From the NCBI RefSeq assembly GCF_013032445.1, contig NZ_WQCA01000011.1:1-64000 (forward strand): a DNA stretch of 64,000 bases, written 5' to 3'. The first letter of the stretch is position 1. Each line of letters starts with the position of its first letter. The DNA is from Ruegeria arenilitoris. GTDB taxonomy: Bacteria > Pseudomonadota > Alphaproteobacteria > Rhodobacterales > Rhodobacteraceae. Under the pieces are notes generated by a model. It was not told the DNA's origin and ran no database searches. It worked only from the letters and a program-made list of their open reading frames with translations. The translations under genes were made by a program, and so were the position numbers. This document shows positions 17,959 to 26,118 of this stretch, piece by piece.

Positions 17959-19214
17959 CAGTTCCTCCCTGCCCAATGCAGCCAGACGGCGGCTGTCCAA
18001 GTAAATGAATTGCCCCCGGCCGGGCTGCCGGTGATCGGGTCGTAATATTCAGCAAAGCCGTGGCCCGCAATCAGACGCGCGGTTTTCAGGCGCAGGGCTT
18101 CGGCCTCGACGCCGTGGCCCATTTCCTCAAGACCAAAGCCCGCTAGCATGTTCATGAAGGCCCAGGTCGGCCCGCGCCAATAGCGGCGTTCATCGAACTT
18201 GGGCATGTTCGGATCATAGCTGGGGATCGGATGCGGTACGGTGGTCAAAACGATCTTCACACGGTCCAGCATCTGCGGGGATTGAATGCCCGCATACCAG
18301 CACAAATAGCTCGCGTTAGAGACACTTTCGGCCCATTCGCCTGTATGCGCATCGCGGGCATCAAAAGCGCCCAGCGACTCGTTCCACAGCGACAACGCAC
18401 CGTCCTCAAGCAGGGCTACATCGGCACTCAAACCTTCAGCTTCGATCCCTAGTTCCTCGCTGATCACCAGCAAATCGCGGGCGGCGCGCAGGGTGGTGAA
18501 GCTCATGGTCGGGTCGGCCACGCGGAACGGGTTGAGGTCCAGCAATTTCTGCTGATCCCATCCGACCTCACGCCCGATCTGCACCAGTTTGATATAGCGG
18601 TCATAGTCGTATTTCGTGGGCCGGTCGGCGCTGTTCACATGGCTTGTGTCGCGGCGCTGGTATTCGCCCACGTCCGAGGCATCGATCCCCGCCATCGCGC
18701 CATCCCAGTCCGGCGCGTTGTCACGACCGGCCTCCCACGGATGGGTAGTGCAGACGGCACCGTGTTCATCCAGACGCCACGCCATGAACCAGCGGTGCCA
18801 GGCCAGCATAGCCGGAAACAGGGTGCGAAGGCGCGCCTCACCCGCCGCGCGGTCCTTGTCCCAGACCCGCCGCGCCATGGTGGCGGCCAGCGGCGGCTGG
18901 GTCACACCCGAAGACGCAATCGGCCCGGTACCGCCCCAGACATCCGGCCCGGGAAAGTACCCGGGATCGGGTTTGTGGAACAGGATGTGGGGGACCATTC
19001 CGTCGTCCCACTGGCCCGAGAATAGTGTCTCAAGCTCGATCCAGGCGCGGTCGATATCGAACTCGGCAAAACCCAGCGCCGCAACTGCGCTATCCCAGTT
19101 CCATTGATAGGGGTAAAGCCCGCTGGTCGGGATCGTATAGCCGCCCCGATCATTCGCGATCAGGATGTTGCGGGCCGATTCACTCGGCGTCGTATAGTAG
19201 TTCATTTCAGTCAT
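17958..19214 (-). CDS. GH63/MGH1-like glycoside hydrolase, cytoplasmic
   Basis: 418 aa, no signal peptide, so it acts inside the cell on imported substrate. The (alpha/alpha)6-barrel signatures are [63 protein letters not shown] and [15 protein letters not shown] with FTWTAAVWL. They match the MGH1-like group that includes mannosylglycerate and glucosylglycerate hydrolases. These cleave the glycosidic bond of small compatible-solute glycosides. ATGA overlap with the upstream permease gene places it firmly in the transporter operon. Trehalase (GH37) and amylo-1,6-glucosidase are the alternative labels such proteins receive. Exact substrate unproven. Confidence 0.83.
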   Translation of the reverse strand: MTEMNYYTTPSESARNILIANDRGGYTIPTSGLYPYQWNWDSAVAALGFAEFDIDRAWIELETLFSGQWDDGMVPHILFHKPDPGYFPGPDVWGGTGPIASSGVTQPPLAATMARRVWDKDRAAGEARLRTLFPAMLAWHRWFMAWRLDEHGAVCTTHPWEAGRDNAPDWDGAMAGIDASDVGEYQRRDTSHVNSADRPTKYDYDRYIKLVQIGREVGWDQQKLLDLNPFRVADPTMSFTTLRAARDLLVISEELGIEAEGLSADVALLEDGALSLWNESLGAFDARDAHTGEWAESVSNASYLCWYAGIQSPQMLDRVKIVLTTVPHPIPSYDPNMPKFDERRYWRGPTWAFMNMLAGFGLEEMGHGVEAEALRLKTARLIAGHGFAEYYDPITGSPAGGNSFTWTAAVWLHWAGRN

Positions 19215-20419
19215 CCTTTGACCGAGCCTGCTGTCAGGCCTTTGGTCATGAAACGTTCAAGCCCCAGGAACAGGGCCATGATCGGAACGGTGGCTATCAC
19301 CGCGCCGGCCATAAGGTGTTGGCGGGGTATTTCCGAGGAGTTCAGCATCGTGACGCCTCGGGTCAGGGTAAATTTCGACGGGTCGTCCAGCAGCATGAAG
19401 GCCAGAAGGAATTCATTCCACGCGATCATGAAAACATAGAGCGACACCGACGCCAGCGCTGGCAGGCTGAGCGGCAGGGTGATCTTCCAGATCACGGCCA
19501 GACGCGACAGGCCGTCCATCAGACCGGCCTCCTCCACCTCAGTCGGCAGGCCGCGGAAGTATCCCTGCAGCATATAGAGCGCGACCGGAATCGTGGTGAC
19601 CGGGTATATCATCACAATGCCAAGGATCGAGTTGCGCAGACCTGTCAGCGAGAACGCAATATAGATCGGCAGCGCCAGGACGATCATCGGCACCATGTAG
19701 ATCAGCAGGATCGAGCGTGAAAACGCCTTTTGCCCCTGAAACCGGAACCGTGCCACTGCATAGGCTCCGGGCACGCTGAACAGCAGGGTGATGAACACGG
19801 TCAGGCACGAAACGTAAAAGGACGTCCACAGGTAGGTGCCGAAATTGAAATCCCGGAACAGTTCCGTGTAGCTGCGGAACAGCGCCGTGCCCTGGCTCAG
19901 GTCGACAGAGAAATCCAGCGGGTTCTGCAGCAAAGCCTGCTGCGATTTCAGGCTGGTCATCACCATCACATAGAAGGGGATGACCACGATGGCGGTAAAG
20001 AAGATGTAACCGAAGCCGGTGCAGAAACGGATCACCGCATCTTCGAATTCGTGACGGGTGAGTTCTGCAAATGGCAGCTCCTTGAGGATCGCGGCCATTG
20101 AGACATGCATCACCACGGCGACCGCGATCACGGTGATCAGAACCGCCTGCAGCGTGGTGTCCGATCCGATCAGAACCGGGCCAAAACCGGTCAGGCAGGA
20201 CAGGCCCAGTAAGGCCGCTACACCCAGACGGGCAGGAGCACGCCGCGCGGGAAAGCGGACATAGATCAGCCCGGCCACCGCGCCCCAGATCAAGCTCAGC
20301 AGCACCTGCGGGCGAAACGCTGCGCCCGTGGCAAATGACATGGTGACCGCGATGGTGGTGGCGATCACCAACATCCACAGCGCGCCCAAAACGGGGCCGG
20401 TGATATACCCTTTGCGCAT
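19211..20419 (-). CDS. sugar ABC transporter permease (MalG type) with extra N-terminal membrane domain
   Basis: 402 aa from ATG at 20419, overlapping the previous stop (ATGA). Residues from about 130 onward are a standard CUT1 permease with six helices. These include FFTAIVVIPFYVMVMTSLK and the EAA loop EVEEAGLMDGLSRLAVIWKITLPLSLPAL, which docks on the ATPase. The first ~115 residues form about four additional hydrophobic segments absent from the usual ~280-residue MalG/AglG proteins. It pairs with the permease encoded just upstream. The AglEFG/alpha-glucoside-type family is the nearest that I recognise. Confidence 0.87.
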   Translation of the reverse strand: MRKGYITGPVLGALWMLVIATTIAVTMSFATGAAFRPQVLLSLIWGAVAGLIYVRFPARRAPARLGVAALLGLSCLTGFGPVLIGSDTTLQAVLITVIAVAVVMHVSMAAILKELPFAELTRHEFEDAVIRFCTGFGYIFFTAIVVIPFYVMVMTSLKSQQALLQNPLDFSVDLSQGTALFRSYTELFRDFNFGTYLWTSFYVSCLTVFITLLFSVPGAYAVARFRFQGQKAFSRSILLIYMVPMIVLALPIYIAFSLTGLRNSILGIVMIYPVTTIPVALYMLQGYFRGLPTEVEEAGLMDGLSRLAVIWKITLPLSLPALASVSLYVFMIAWNEFLLAFMLLDDPSKFTLTRGVTMLNSSEIPRQHLMAGAVIATVPIMALFLGLERFMTKGLTAGSVKG

Positions 20420-21651
20420 CACAGGCCCTCCTCTCGGCTGATGAAACGGAAGAAGACAAAGCTGAAGGCGATCAAGCACATCAGGATCACCACGGCCACC
20501 GCCGCGCCCGCCCCGATGTTCGAGACTGCAAAGGCCTGTTCATAGACATTCACGGTCAGCGTGCGGGTGCCCGCATTGCCGCCGGTCAGCAGGAAAATGT
20601 CGTCGAACTTGTTGAACGTCCAAATGAAGCGTAGCAGAAACAGCACCGACAGGATGCCCAGCAGTTGCGGGATGCTCAGCAGCCAAAACTTCTGGAATGG
20701 TGAGGCGCCATCCATATCCGCCGCCTCATACATGCTGCTATCGATGGACTGCATGCGCGCAAGGATGAACAGGAAGGACAGCGGGAAATAGCGCCAGATC
20801 TCGAACACGGTGACCATGATCAGGGCCAAGGGGCGTTCGCCGAAGAAATTGATCGGCTCGCTGCTCAGGCCCATTTGCACCAGCAGCGCATTGGCCGAGC
20901 CCGAGAACGGATCGAACAGCGTGACCCAGGTAAACGCTACGGCGATCACCGGCGCGACATAGGGGAACAGGTAAAGGCCACGAATGAAGCCTTGCCCCTT
21001 GAAGCTTTTGTTCAGCAGCAGCGCGGCAAACAGACCCATGACAAGCGCGCCGATGGTACCGAACACGGTGTAGAACAGGGTCACCCACAGGACGCCCCAG
21101 AACTCGGACCCGTCAAACACCCGGGCAAAGTTTTCGAGGCTGAATTCCAGATTGGTCAGAACGCTCGGTCCGCTACCGGTGACGCGCGGTTCCGATCCTT
21201 CGACCACGTCCTCGAAGGCATCGGGGTCACCATCAAACGTGACCGGGATGCGGATGCGTTCCCGTTGACCGCCTTCCAAAGTGCCGAAATCGCAGAACAG
21301 CTCATGCCCATCCAAAACACAGGGCGCGGCAACTTCTCCGGCGGTTACTCCGTCGGGCAACACATCGCTCAGGGTCACGCCTTCGATGGCGATCTCCTGG
21401 CTGGAGTTGCGCAGACGGTATTCGATCCGCAGATCGTCGCCCGATCCGCGCAGGCTTTCGCGGACAACCGGCGCAGGAGGGCGCAGGTCCGACAGGGTAA
21501 ACGGCTTGAAGCTGATCCAGATGATTGCCAGCAGGGGCAGGATCACAACAAGCGACACGCTGATCACGGTCGGAGCCAGCAGCGCCCAGGCCAGACGCGC
21601 CTCGCGTTTGGCGAGCGCCCCGGTTCCGGTCGGTGGGGTGGCCGAAGACAT
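20419..21651 (-). CDS. sugar ABC transporter permease (MalF type) with a DUF11-like periplasmic insert
   Basis: 410 aa. Helix 1 spans residues ~20-48. The remaining five core helices start near residue 185, with the EAA loop around EAADMDGASPFQKFWLLSIPQL. Between them, residues ~55-165 form a periplasmic insert. Its core (~72-140) reads LRIEYRLRNSSQEIAIEGV, SDVLPDGVT, then C...LFCDFGTLEGGQRERIRIPV. That is the pattern of the beta-sandwich DUF11 repeat of cell-surface proteins, including its two cysteines (111 and 120 here). This is analogous in place to the P2 loop of MalF. The role may be to contact the binding protein. Confidence 0.88.
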   Translation of the reverse strand: MSSATPPTGTGALAKREARLAWALLAPTVISVSLVVILPLLAIIWISFKPFTLSDLRPPAPVVRESLRGSGDDLRIEYRLRNSSQEIAIEGVTLSDVLPDGVTAGEVAAPCVLDGHELFCDFGTLEGGQRERIRIPVTFDGDPDAFEDVVEGSEPRVTGSGPSVLTNLEFSLENFARVFDGSEFWGVLWVTLFYTVFGTIGALVMGLFAALLLNKSFKGQGFIRGLYLFPYVAPVIAVAFTWVTLFDPFSGSANALLVQMGLSSEPINFFGERPLALIMVTVFEIWRYFPLSFLFILARMQSIDSSMYEAADMDGASPFQKFWLLSIPQLLGILSVLFLLRFIWTFNKFDDIFLLTGGNAGTRTLTVNVYEQAFAVSNIGAGAAVAVVILMCLIAFSFVFFRFISREEGL

Positions 21652-21673
21652 GGGATACCTCGAAGGGTTGTGC

Positions 21674-21695
21674 GCAGCGGCGCGGACGCCGCTGC
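21674..21695 (-). terminator. hairpin between binding-protein and permease genes
   Basis: A 9-bp perfect GC stem (GCAGCGGCG / CGCCGCTGC) with a 4-base loop sits in the 57-base gap after the binding-protein stop. With no T run it more likely protects the upstream mRNA 3' end or attenuates the permease genes than ends the operon. Confidence 0.55.
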
Positions 21696-21708
21696 TGGTG
21701 CTGGTGGA

Positions 21709-23064
21709 TTACTGAACCTTGGCCAGCTCTTCGTTCATGGCCGCAACAGCGGCGGCGGCGTCGATCTCGTCGTCGATATACTGACGCACGATCCGGTTGA
21801 TGGCCTGAGAGTTGATCATCTTCGAGGCCAGCGACAGCTGCCCCTCAGCCACGCCCCAGCGTTGTGCCACATCCAGACCGCCGACAATCTCGTCGATCAT
21901 CGCCTGTTCATACAGCTCGCCCAGCGGCGCTTTGCGGTCCACACCAACGGGCAGCTCGGCCCAGGCTTCCGAGAACGCAGTGGGGTTATCGGCGTTGCCG
22001 CGACGAACCGGGAACTTACCCTCGGGCGCGATGGCCAGGGTCTGGGTATAGCCCTGATCCATGGCGTATTTCACGAATTCCATCGCCGCATCGGTATCTG
22101 CATCGTTGGTGATGCCAAAGTAGCGAACGTCACCCCAGGCCGCGCCATCGGGGTTCGACGGGCCGGACAGTTTGGTGACGATACCGGTCTTACCCGCCAG
22201 ATCGCGCGAGGTCGGGTCATCGGTAATGGTCGGCGGGGCGCTGTCACGCAGACCGGCGAGTTCGTCCAGAATGAAAGGCGACCAAATGATCATCGCGGCC
22301 TTGCCGTCAAAATACAGCTCGCGCGATTGCTTCCAGTACAGCTCACCCGGGGGCGACGCTTTGGAGATCGCCTTGTAGAAATCCAAAACTTCGGTGGTCT
22401 TGGCCTCATCCAGCGGCTGGAACCCGTCGGGGCCGACCGGCGAGACGCCATTGGCGAGGAAAACATGCTCCAGAACCTGGCTCATGAAGTTCTCGTCAAC
22501 CTTGGTGGCCGAAACAAAACCATACATATCGGGCGGGTTATGCAAAGCCTCAAGCGCGGCCTGAATGTCGGCAAAGCTGTCGGGCGCTTCCAATCCTGCT
22601 TCGTCAAACAGGTCCTTGCGATAGACGACCATCTGGGTCCAGCCATCCACCGGCACGGATGCGGTTTCGTCATTGAACGCAGCCATGGCCAGCGCTCCGG
22701 GGGCAAAGGTGTCGGCACCCAGTTCCTCGATCACTTCGGTGGCGGCTTCGGTGTCCAGAATGCCAGCCTCGGCCCATGGCAGAGCGTATTGCAGCGTGTG
22801 ATAGACCACGTCCGGCAGGTCTCCGGCGGCAAAGGCCGCAGTTGCGCGGGTGCCCAGATCGCTTTCGGTGACGGGGATCACCTCGACCGTGGTGCCGGTT
22901 TCCGCCTTGAACTGGTCTGCCATCTCTTGCTGTTTGGCCAGACGCTCGGGCTGTTCTTCAGTGGTCCAGAACCGGATCGTATCGGCCTGCACGGACAGAG
23001 CGGTCAGCGCTAGGGCCAGCGACGATCCAAACATCAGCCTGGCAGCTTTGGGTGTCAGTTTCAT
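21709..23064 (-). CDS. sugar ABC transporter substrate-binding protein (CUT1, MalE/AglE type)
   Basis: 451 aa with a Sec signal peptide (MKLTPKAARLMFGSSLALALTALSVQA, cleavage near residue 27). The mature protein begins DTIRFWTTEEQPERLAKQQEM and continues with FAAGDLPDVVYHTLQYAL and SVPVDGWTQMVVYRKDLFDEAGLEAPDSF. These are the ordered signatures of family-1 extracellular solute-binding proteins. It captures the sugar or glycoside in the periplasm for the two permeases. ATG is preceded by GGGAGGAGACCACAA and overlaps the stop of the regulator gene (ATGA). A hairpin follows the stop. Confidence 0.92.
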   Translation of the reverse strand: MKLTPKAARLMFGSSLALALTALSVQADTIRFWTTEEQPERLAKQQEMADQFKAETGTTVEVIPVTESDLGTRATAAFAAGDLPDVVYHTLQYALPWAEAGILDTEAATEVIEELGADTFAPGALAMAAFNDETASVPVDGWTQMVVYRKDLFDEAGLEAPDSFADIQAALEALHNPPDMYGFVSATKVDENFMSQVLEHVFLANGVSPVGPDGFQPLDEAKTTEVLDFYKAISKASPPGELYWKQSRELYFDGKAAMIIWSPFILDELAGLRDSAPPTITDDPTSRDLAGKTGIVTKLSGPSNPDGAAWGDVRYFGITNDADTDAAMEFVKYAMDQGYTQTLAIAPEGKFPVRRGNADNPTAFSEAWAELPVGVDRKAPLGELYEQAMIDEIVGGLDVAQRWGVAEGQLSLASKMINSQAINRIVRQYIDDEIDAAAAVAAMNEELAKVQ

Positions 23065-24227
23065 TTGTGGTCTCCTCCCGTTTTTTCCTTATTGAATTCA
23101 GTGTGTTTGATCGCCAGTTCCGCCGGTGTCAGATGCGGCGGCCCGTCCGATTCCCCTTCGATCAAAGTCGCCTCGGTTAACTCGCGCAGGTCGGCGGGGT
23201 CTTCGCCCCGGATCTGGCGGATCAGCAAGGTTGCCAGCCGCTGCCCGGCCATGCGGGAATCGACGGCGAATGTGGTCAGCGCGGGGCGCGCGTAACGGCA
23301 TTCCGGAATACCGTCATAGCCGATGACCGACACGTCGCGGCCAATCTCAAACCCCAGATCCTGCGCGGCGGCACAAAAGCCCAACGCGGCCAGATCGGTG
23401 GCAAAGACAATCGCGGTCGGCGGCTGATCCAACTGCATCAGCGCCATTGCCTGTGCGGCGCCATCTTCGCGCGTGCGGGCGCCTTCGCGGATCAGGTCGG
23501 GATCAAGAGGCAGACCCGCCTGATGCAGACCTTCGGTGTACCCATCGCGACGCAGGTGGCTGTAGTTGAACTTGGGATCACTTCCGACGAAGCCGATGCG
23601 CGTATGTCCGAACCCGGCCAGCCGCAGCACGGCCTTGCGCATGGCAGTTTCGCCCGCGATGTCGAACCATGAGGTCTCCTCCCACGTGTTTGGCTGCCCG
23701 TACCCGGTGCGGCCATACAAGATATGCGGCACCTCAAGATTGCGCAAAAGCCCGACGCGCGCATCCTTGACCATCGTTCGCGGCAGGATGAAACCATCTG
23801 CCTTGCGTTCCTCGAACAGGCGGCTGAGCACCGTCAGCGTGTCGCGTTCCGAGGTCGCGGTGGAAATCGTCATCGTCCAGTCCAGGCTGCTGGCGGCCTC
23901 ACAAGCTCCGGCCAGAAAGTCCTGCAAGAACGGGTTGTGCTGATCCGGCTCTTCGCTGTTCAGCACCATCGCAATGGCGCGCACCTGCCCGGTTCGGATC
24001 GCCTGCGCGTGGCTGAGCGGCCGGTAACCCAGTTTGCGCGCGGCGGTTTCGACCCGGGTCCGCGTCACTTCGGAGATATCGGAATAGCCGTTCAAAGCCC
24101 GCGACACCGTGCTTTTCGACAAGCCCAGATGCGCCGCCAACTCGTCTAGCTTCACCCGGCCAGAGACCGAGGTGCGATTCGCTGACGCGAAGGATCGATA
24201 TGAGAGATTCGTAGCCATTTTTTCCAT
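23061..24227 (-). CDS. LacI-family regulator of the sugar ABC operon (AglR-like)
   Basis: 388 aa from ATG at 24227, with GGAG seven to ten bases upstream. The helix-turn-helix KLDELAAHLGLSKSTVSRAL and hinge AARKLGYRPLSHAQAIRTG lie at ~26-75, after a ~25-residue leader longer than usual. The sensor domain has the AglR-like pattern FADGFILPRT-type loop, HTRIGFVGSDPKFNYSHLRRDGY and SVIGYDGIPECRYARPALTT. It is the first gene of the operon it probably represses, and a perfect 16-bp palindrome lies just before its start. The inducer is presumably the transported glycoside or its product. Confidence 0.9.
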   Translation of the reverse strand: MEKMATNLSYRSFASANRTSVSGRVKLDELAAHLGLSKSTVSRALNGYSDISEVTRTRVETAARKLGYRPLSHAQAIRTGQVRAIAMVLNSEEPDQHNPFLQDFLAGACEAASSLDWTMTISTATSERDTLTVLSRLFEERKADGFILPRTMVKDARVGLLRNLEVPHILYGRTGYGQPNTWEETSWFDIAGETAMRKAVLRLAGFGHTRIGFVGSDPKFNYSHLRRDGYTEGLHQAGLPLDPDLIREGARTREDGAAQAMALMQLDQPPTAIVFATDLAALGFCAAAQDLGFEIGRDVSVIGYDGIPECRYARPALTTFAVDSRMAGQRLATLLIRQIRGEDPADLRELTEATLIEGESDGPPHLTPAELAIKHTEFNKEKTGGDHK

Positions 24228-24236
24228 TTGTTTGCT

Positions 24237-24252
24237 CCGAAACCGGTTTCGG
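24237..24252 (-). promoter_or_regulatory. LacI-family operator
   Basis: CCGAAACCGGTTTCGG is a perfect 16-bp palindrome with the central CG typical of LacI-family sites. It ends 9 bases before the regulator ATG, and its last bases form part of the GGAG ribosome-binding sequence. One copy only was seen, at the head of the operon. Confidence 0.8.
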
Positions 24253-24349
24253 CAACGAAAAAGTTAAAAAAGATGCAAACTGGTCATTTTTTAGCGCCTT
24301 TGCTGATTTTTTTATTCTGAGGTCACAACTTAGCGGGGGGCGGACTCCG

Positions 24350-24886
24350 CTAACTCTGCGTTTCGACCACCGCTTTCAGATTGGACAGGCCGCGTTCATA
24401 GTCGCCGCCCACCCATTCATCCATCATCAATCCCATCCAGCGGGCCATCGGATTCAGGCCCAGATCTGTGACGAATCCCCAGGTCACCTGCGTCTGATCA
24501 CCCTCGGGCACCAGGTCAAACGACGCCGAAGCGGTGCCCATCGATCCGAAATCCAGCGCTGTTCTGACCGTCTGATCGGGGGTGCTTTCAATGATCTCCT
24601 GCGATCCGGTCCCGACCTGCGGATTTTCCGAGCTCCAGTTCAGGGTATTGCCTACCCCGGCCTCGGGACCGCTATAGGTTAGCTGTGTTGCAGGATCACG
24701 CTCCAGCCAGGGCGACCATTTCTCGGTCTCCTGCATCGAGTTTACATAAGGAAAGATGGTCGCGGGCGGGGCGTCGATGACAATGCTGCGCGACACTTCG
24801 GCCCGCCCGGGTAGCAGATAGGAAACCCCGATCAGCAGCAAAACAAGCACAAGCAGAGCCAGAAGAATGCGTTTGATGAATCGCAT
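24350..24886 (-). CDS. membrane-anchored SRPBCC-family protein
   Basis: 178 aa from ATG at 24886. Residues ~4-24 (IKRILLALLVLVLLLIGVSYLL) form an uncleaved signal anchor. The rest is a START/polyketide-cyclase-like SRPBCC fold: VSRSIVIDAPPATIFPYVNSM (strand 1 and first helices), WSPWLERDPA, TLNWSSENPQVGTGSQEI and LSNLKAVVE (C-terminal helix). The family binds hydrophobic ligands in a deep cavity; no catalytic assignment is possible. Single gene on its strand between the sugar operon and another unknown gene. Its position outside the membrane is inferred from the anchor. Confidence 0.8.
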   Translation of the reverse strand: MRFIKRILLALLVLVLLLIGVSYLLPGRAEVSRSIVIDAPPATIFPYVNSMQETEKWSPWLERDPATQLTYSGPEAGVGNTLNWSSENPQVGTGSQEIIESTPDQTVRTALDFGSMGTASASFDLVPEGDQTQVTWGFVTDLGLNPMARWMGLMMDEWVGGDYERGLSNLKAVVETQS

Positions 24887-25017
24887 GAGACGTCCCCGAT
24901 CCAAACCCGGATGGGGCAACTATAGCAAAAAATCGCGCGGAATCAGAGACCTGATCCCGCGCCCATCGAATATTCGGAACAACCCGTCACCGGATTTCTA
25001 TTTGCCTCAGCGCGCGG

Positions 25018-25491
25018 TCACGGCTGATAGGGCAAGGACGAGTGGTGCAACACAATGCGCAGCACCCCTTCGGCATCCTTCTTGTAGCCAAAGCTTTTGT
25101 CGACCTGCGTAACGTTGCCATCTTTGTCCGTCAGTATGACCGCACCCATCCACATGCCAACGTCGCCTTCGACAAAGCTGGCAGATGTCACGCTCTCCAT
25201 CGAACGCCAGCCCTTAATACCGAACCCACCATCCAGCGGGTATTCGGCGTCATGGCCGACAAAATAGGCAAGCGCGCCATGGCGCGTCGGACGAAAGGTC
25301 TGGTCCCCCGAGGCCAAGGTCGGCTTGAAAAGAACCGATCCCAGATTATAGCCATAGGCCGCGTCCAGAACACCTTCGGCAACGGGACGCGCCGCGTCTA
25401 TACCGCCTTCTTCATAGGCTTTCGAAATTGCAATCAGCCCCTGACCCCAGGCTTCGCGCGCAGCGGTCAATTCGTCGGTGGTGATCGGCAT
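25018..25491 (-). CDS. conserved protein of unknown function
   Basis: 157 aa from ATG at 25491; the frame continues to 25614 but without an expected start. The N-terminal third is helical (LTAAREAWGQGLIAISKAYEEGGIDAARPVAEGVLDAAYGYN). The remainder looks like beta strands (VLFKPTLASGDQTF, AYFVGHDAEYPLDGGFGIKGW, MGAVILTDKDGNVTQVDKSFGYKK). This order is compatible with an NTF2/SnoaL-like alpha+beta barrel. I recall related roseobacter proteins being labelled phosphoribosyl-AMP cyclohydrolase, but I see no HisI metal-binding Cys/His motif, so I do not adopt that name. No signal peptide. Monocistronic. Confidence 0.72.
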   Translation of the reverse strand: MPITTDELTAAREAWGQGLIAISKAYEEGGIDAARPVAEGVLDAAYGYNLGSVLFKPTLASGDQTFRPTRHGALAYFVGHDAEYPLDGGFGIKGWRSMESVTSASFVEGDVGMWMGAVILTDKDGNVTQVDKSFGYKKDAEGVLRIVLHHSSLPYQP

Positions 25492-25665
25492 GGGTCTGTC
25501 CTTTTCGCGGTTTTTTGGCAAATGGTAACAATCGAGTAGCGTTTCAAGCACCGCACTACCCGGAATTCGCCGAAAATTCGAGCCATTATCCAGCGCGAAA
25601 GCAAGGTTTTGCAAAGGAATTGGCCGTCAATGTCGGCCCATGCCGTGGGGGCGTAATGAATTGGG

Positions 25666-26055
25666 GTGAATGTGGTGGATAAGATACTAACGCTTGAACA
25701 CAAGGAAACCGTCCGGCTGGATCCGGACCAGTTAAGCGGATTGTATCGCCAACTGGGCGACAAGAACGCGCTGGATGTGCTGTGCCGCACAGTCGAGGAA
25801 CTTGCTGTTCGCCTGTCGAATTGCGAGCGGTTCTGGCGACAGCGCGACTGGGCGGGGCTGCGCAAATGCGCGCGGTCGCTGGTGGCGATCGCGGATCAAG
25901 TCGGCATGGTCGCATTGGCGCGGGTTGCCGGGGATGTGGCGCAGACCGTGGACACCGGCGATGCAGTGGCCACTGGGGCCACCCTGTCGCGGCTGATCCG
26001 GGTCGGAGAAAAATCGCTGACCGTGATCTGGGATCAGCAGGATCTTTCCGTCTGA
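25666..26055 (+). CDS. small helical protein, Hpt-like without the phosphorylatable histidine
   Basis: 129 aa from GTG, with GTG alternatives 6 and 9 bases later. Entirely alpha-helical in appearance. LAVRLSNCERFWRQRDWAGL, then CARSLVAIADQVGMVALARVAGDVA, has the layout of an Hpt phosphotransfer domain, whose consensus is A-H-x-L-K-G-x-A. Here the His position is Arg (A-R-S-L-V-A), so phosphotransfer by the normal route is not expected. It is upstream of the leucyl aminopeptidase with a 63-base gap. Function unknown; similarity to Hpt is my inference from pattern only. Confidence 0.6.
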   Translation: MNVVDKILTLEHKETVRLDPDQLSGLYRQLGDKNALDVLCRTVEELAVRLSNCERFWRQRDWAGLRKCARSLVAIADQVGMVALARVAGDVAQTVDTGDAVATGATLSRLIRVGEKSLTVIWDQQDLSV

Positions 26056-26118
26056 CGGGGCTTGCGGACGGGCCGTGGGCGGCTAGGCTGGGCGCAAACC
26101 CAACCAGCCGAGATTTCC

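Noticed and set aside
20875..23013. 712-codon open frame on the plus strand
   Set aside because: It lies antisense to the permease and binding-protein genes, has a His/Arg/Gln-rich composition typical of a mirror frame in GC-rich DNA, and shows no family motif or ribosome-binding site.
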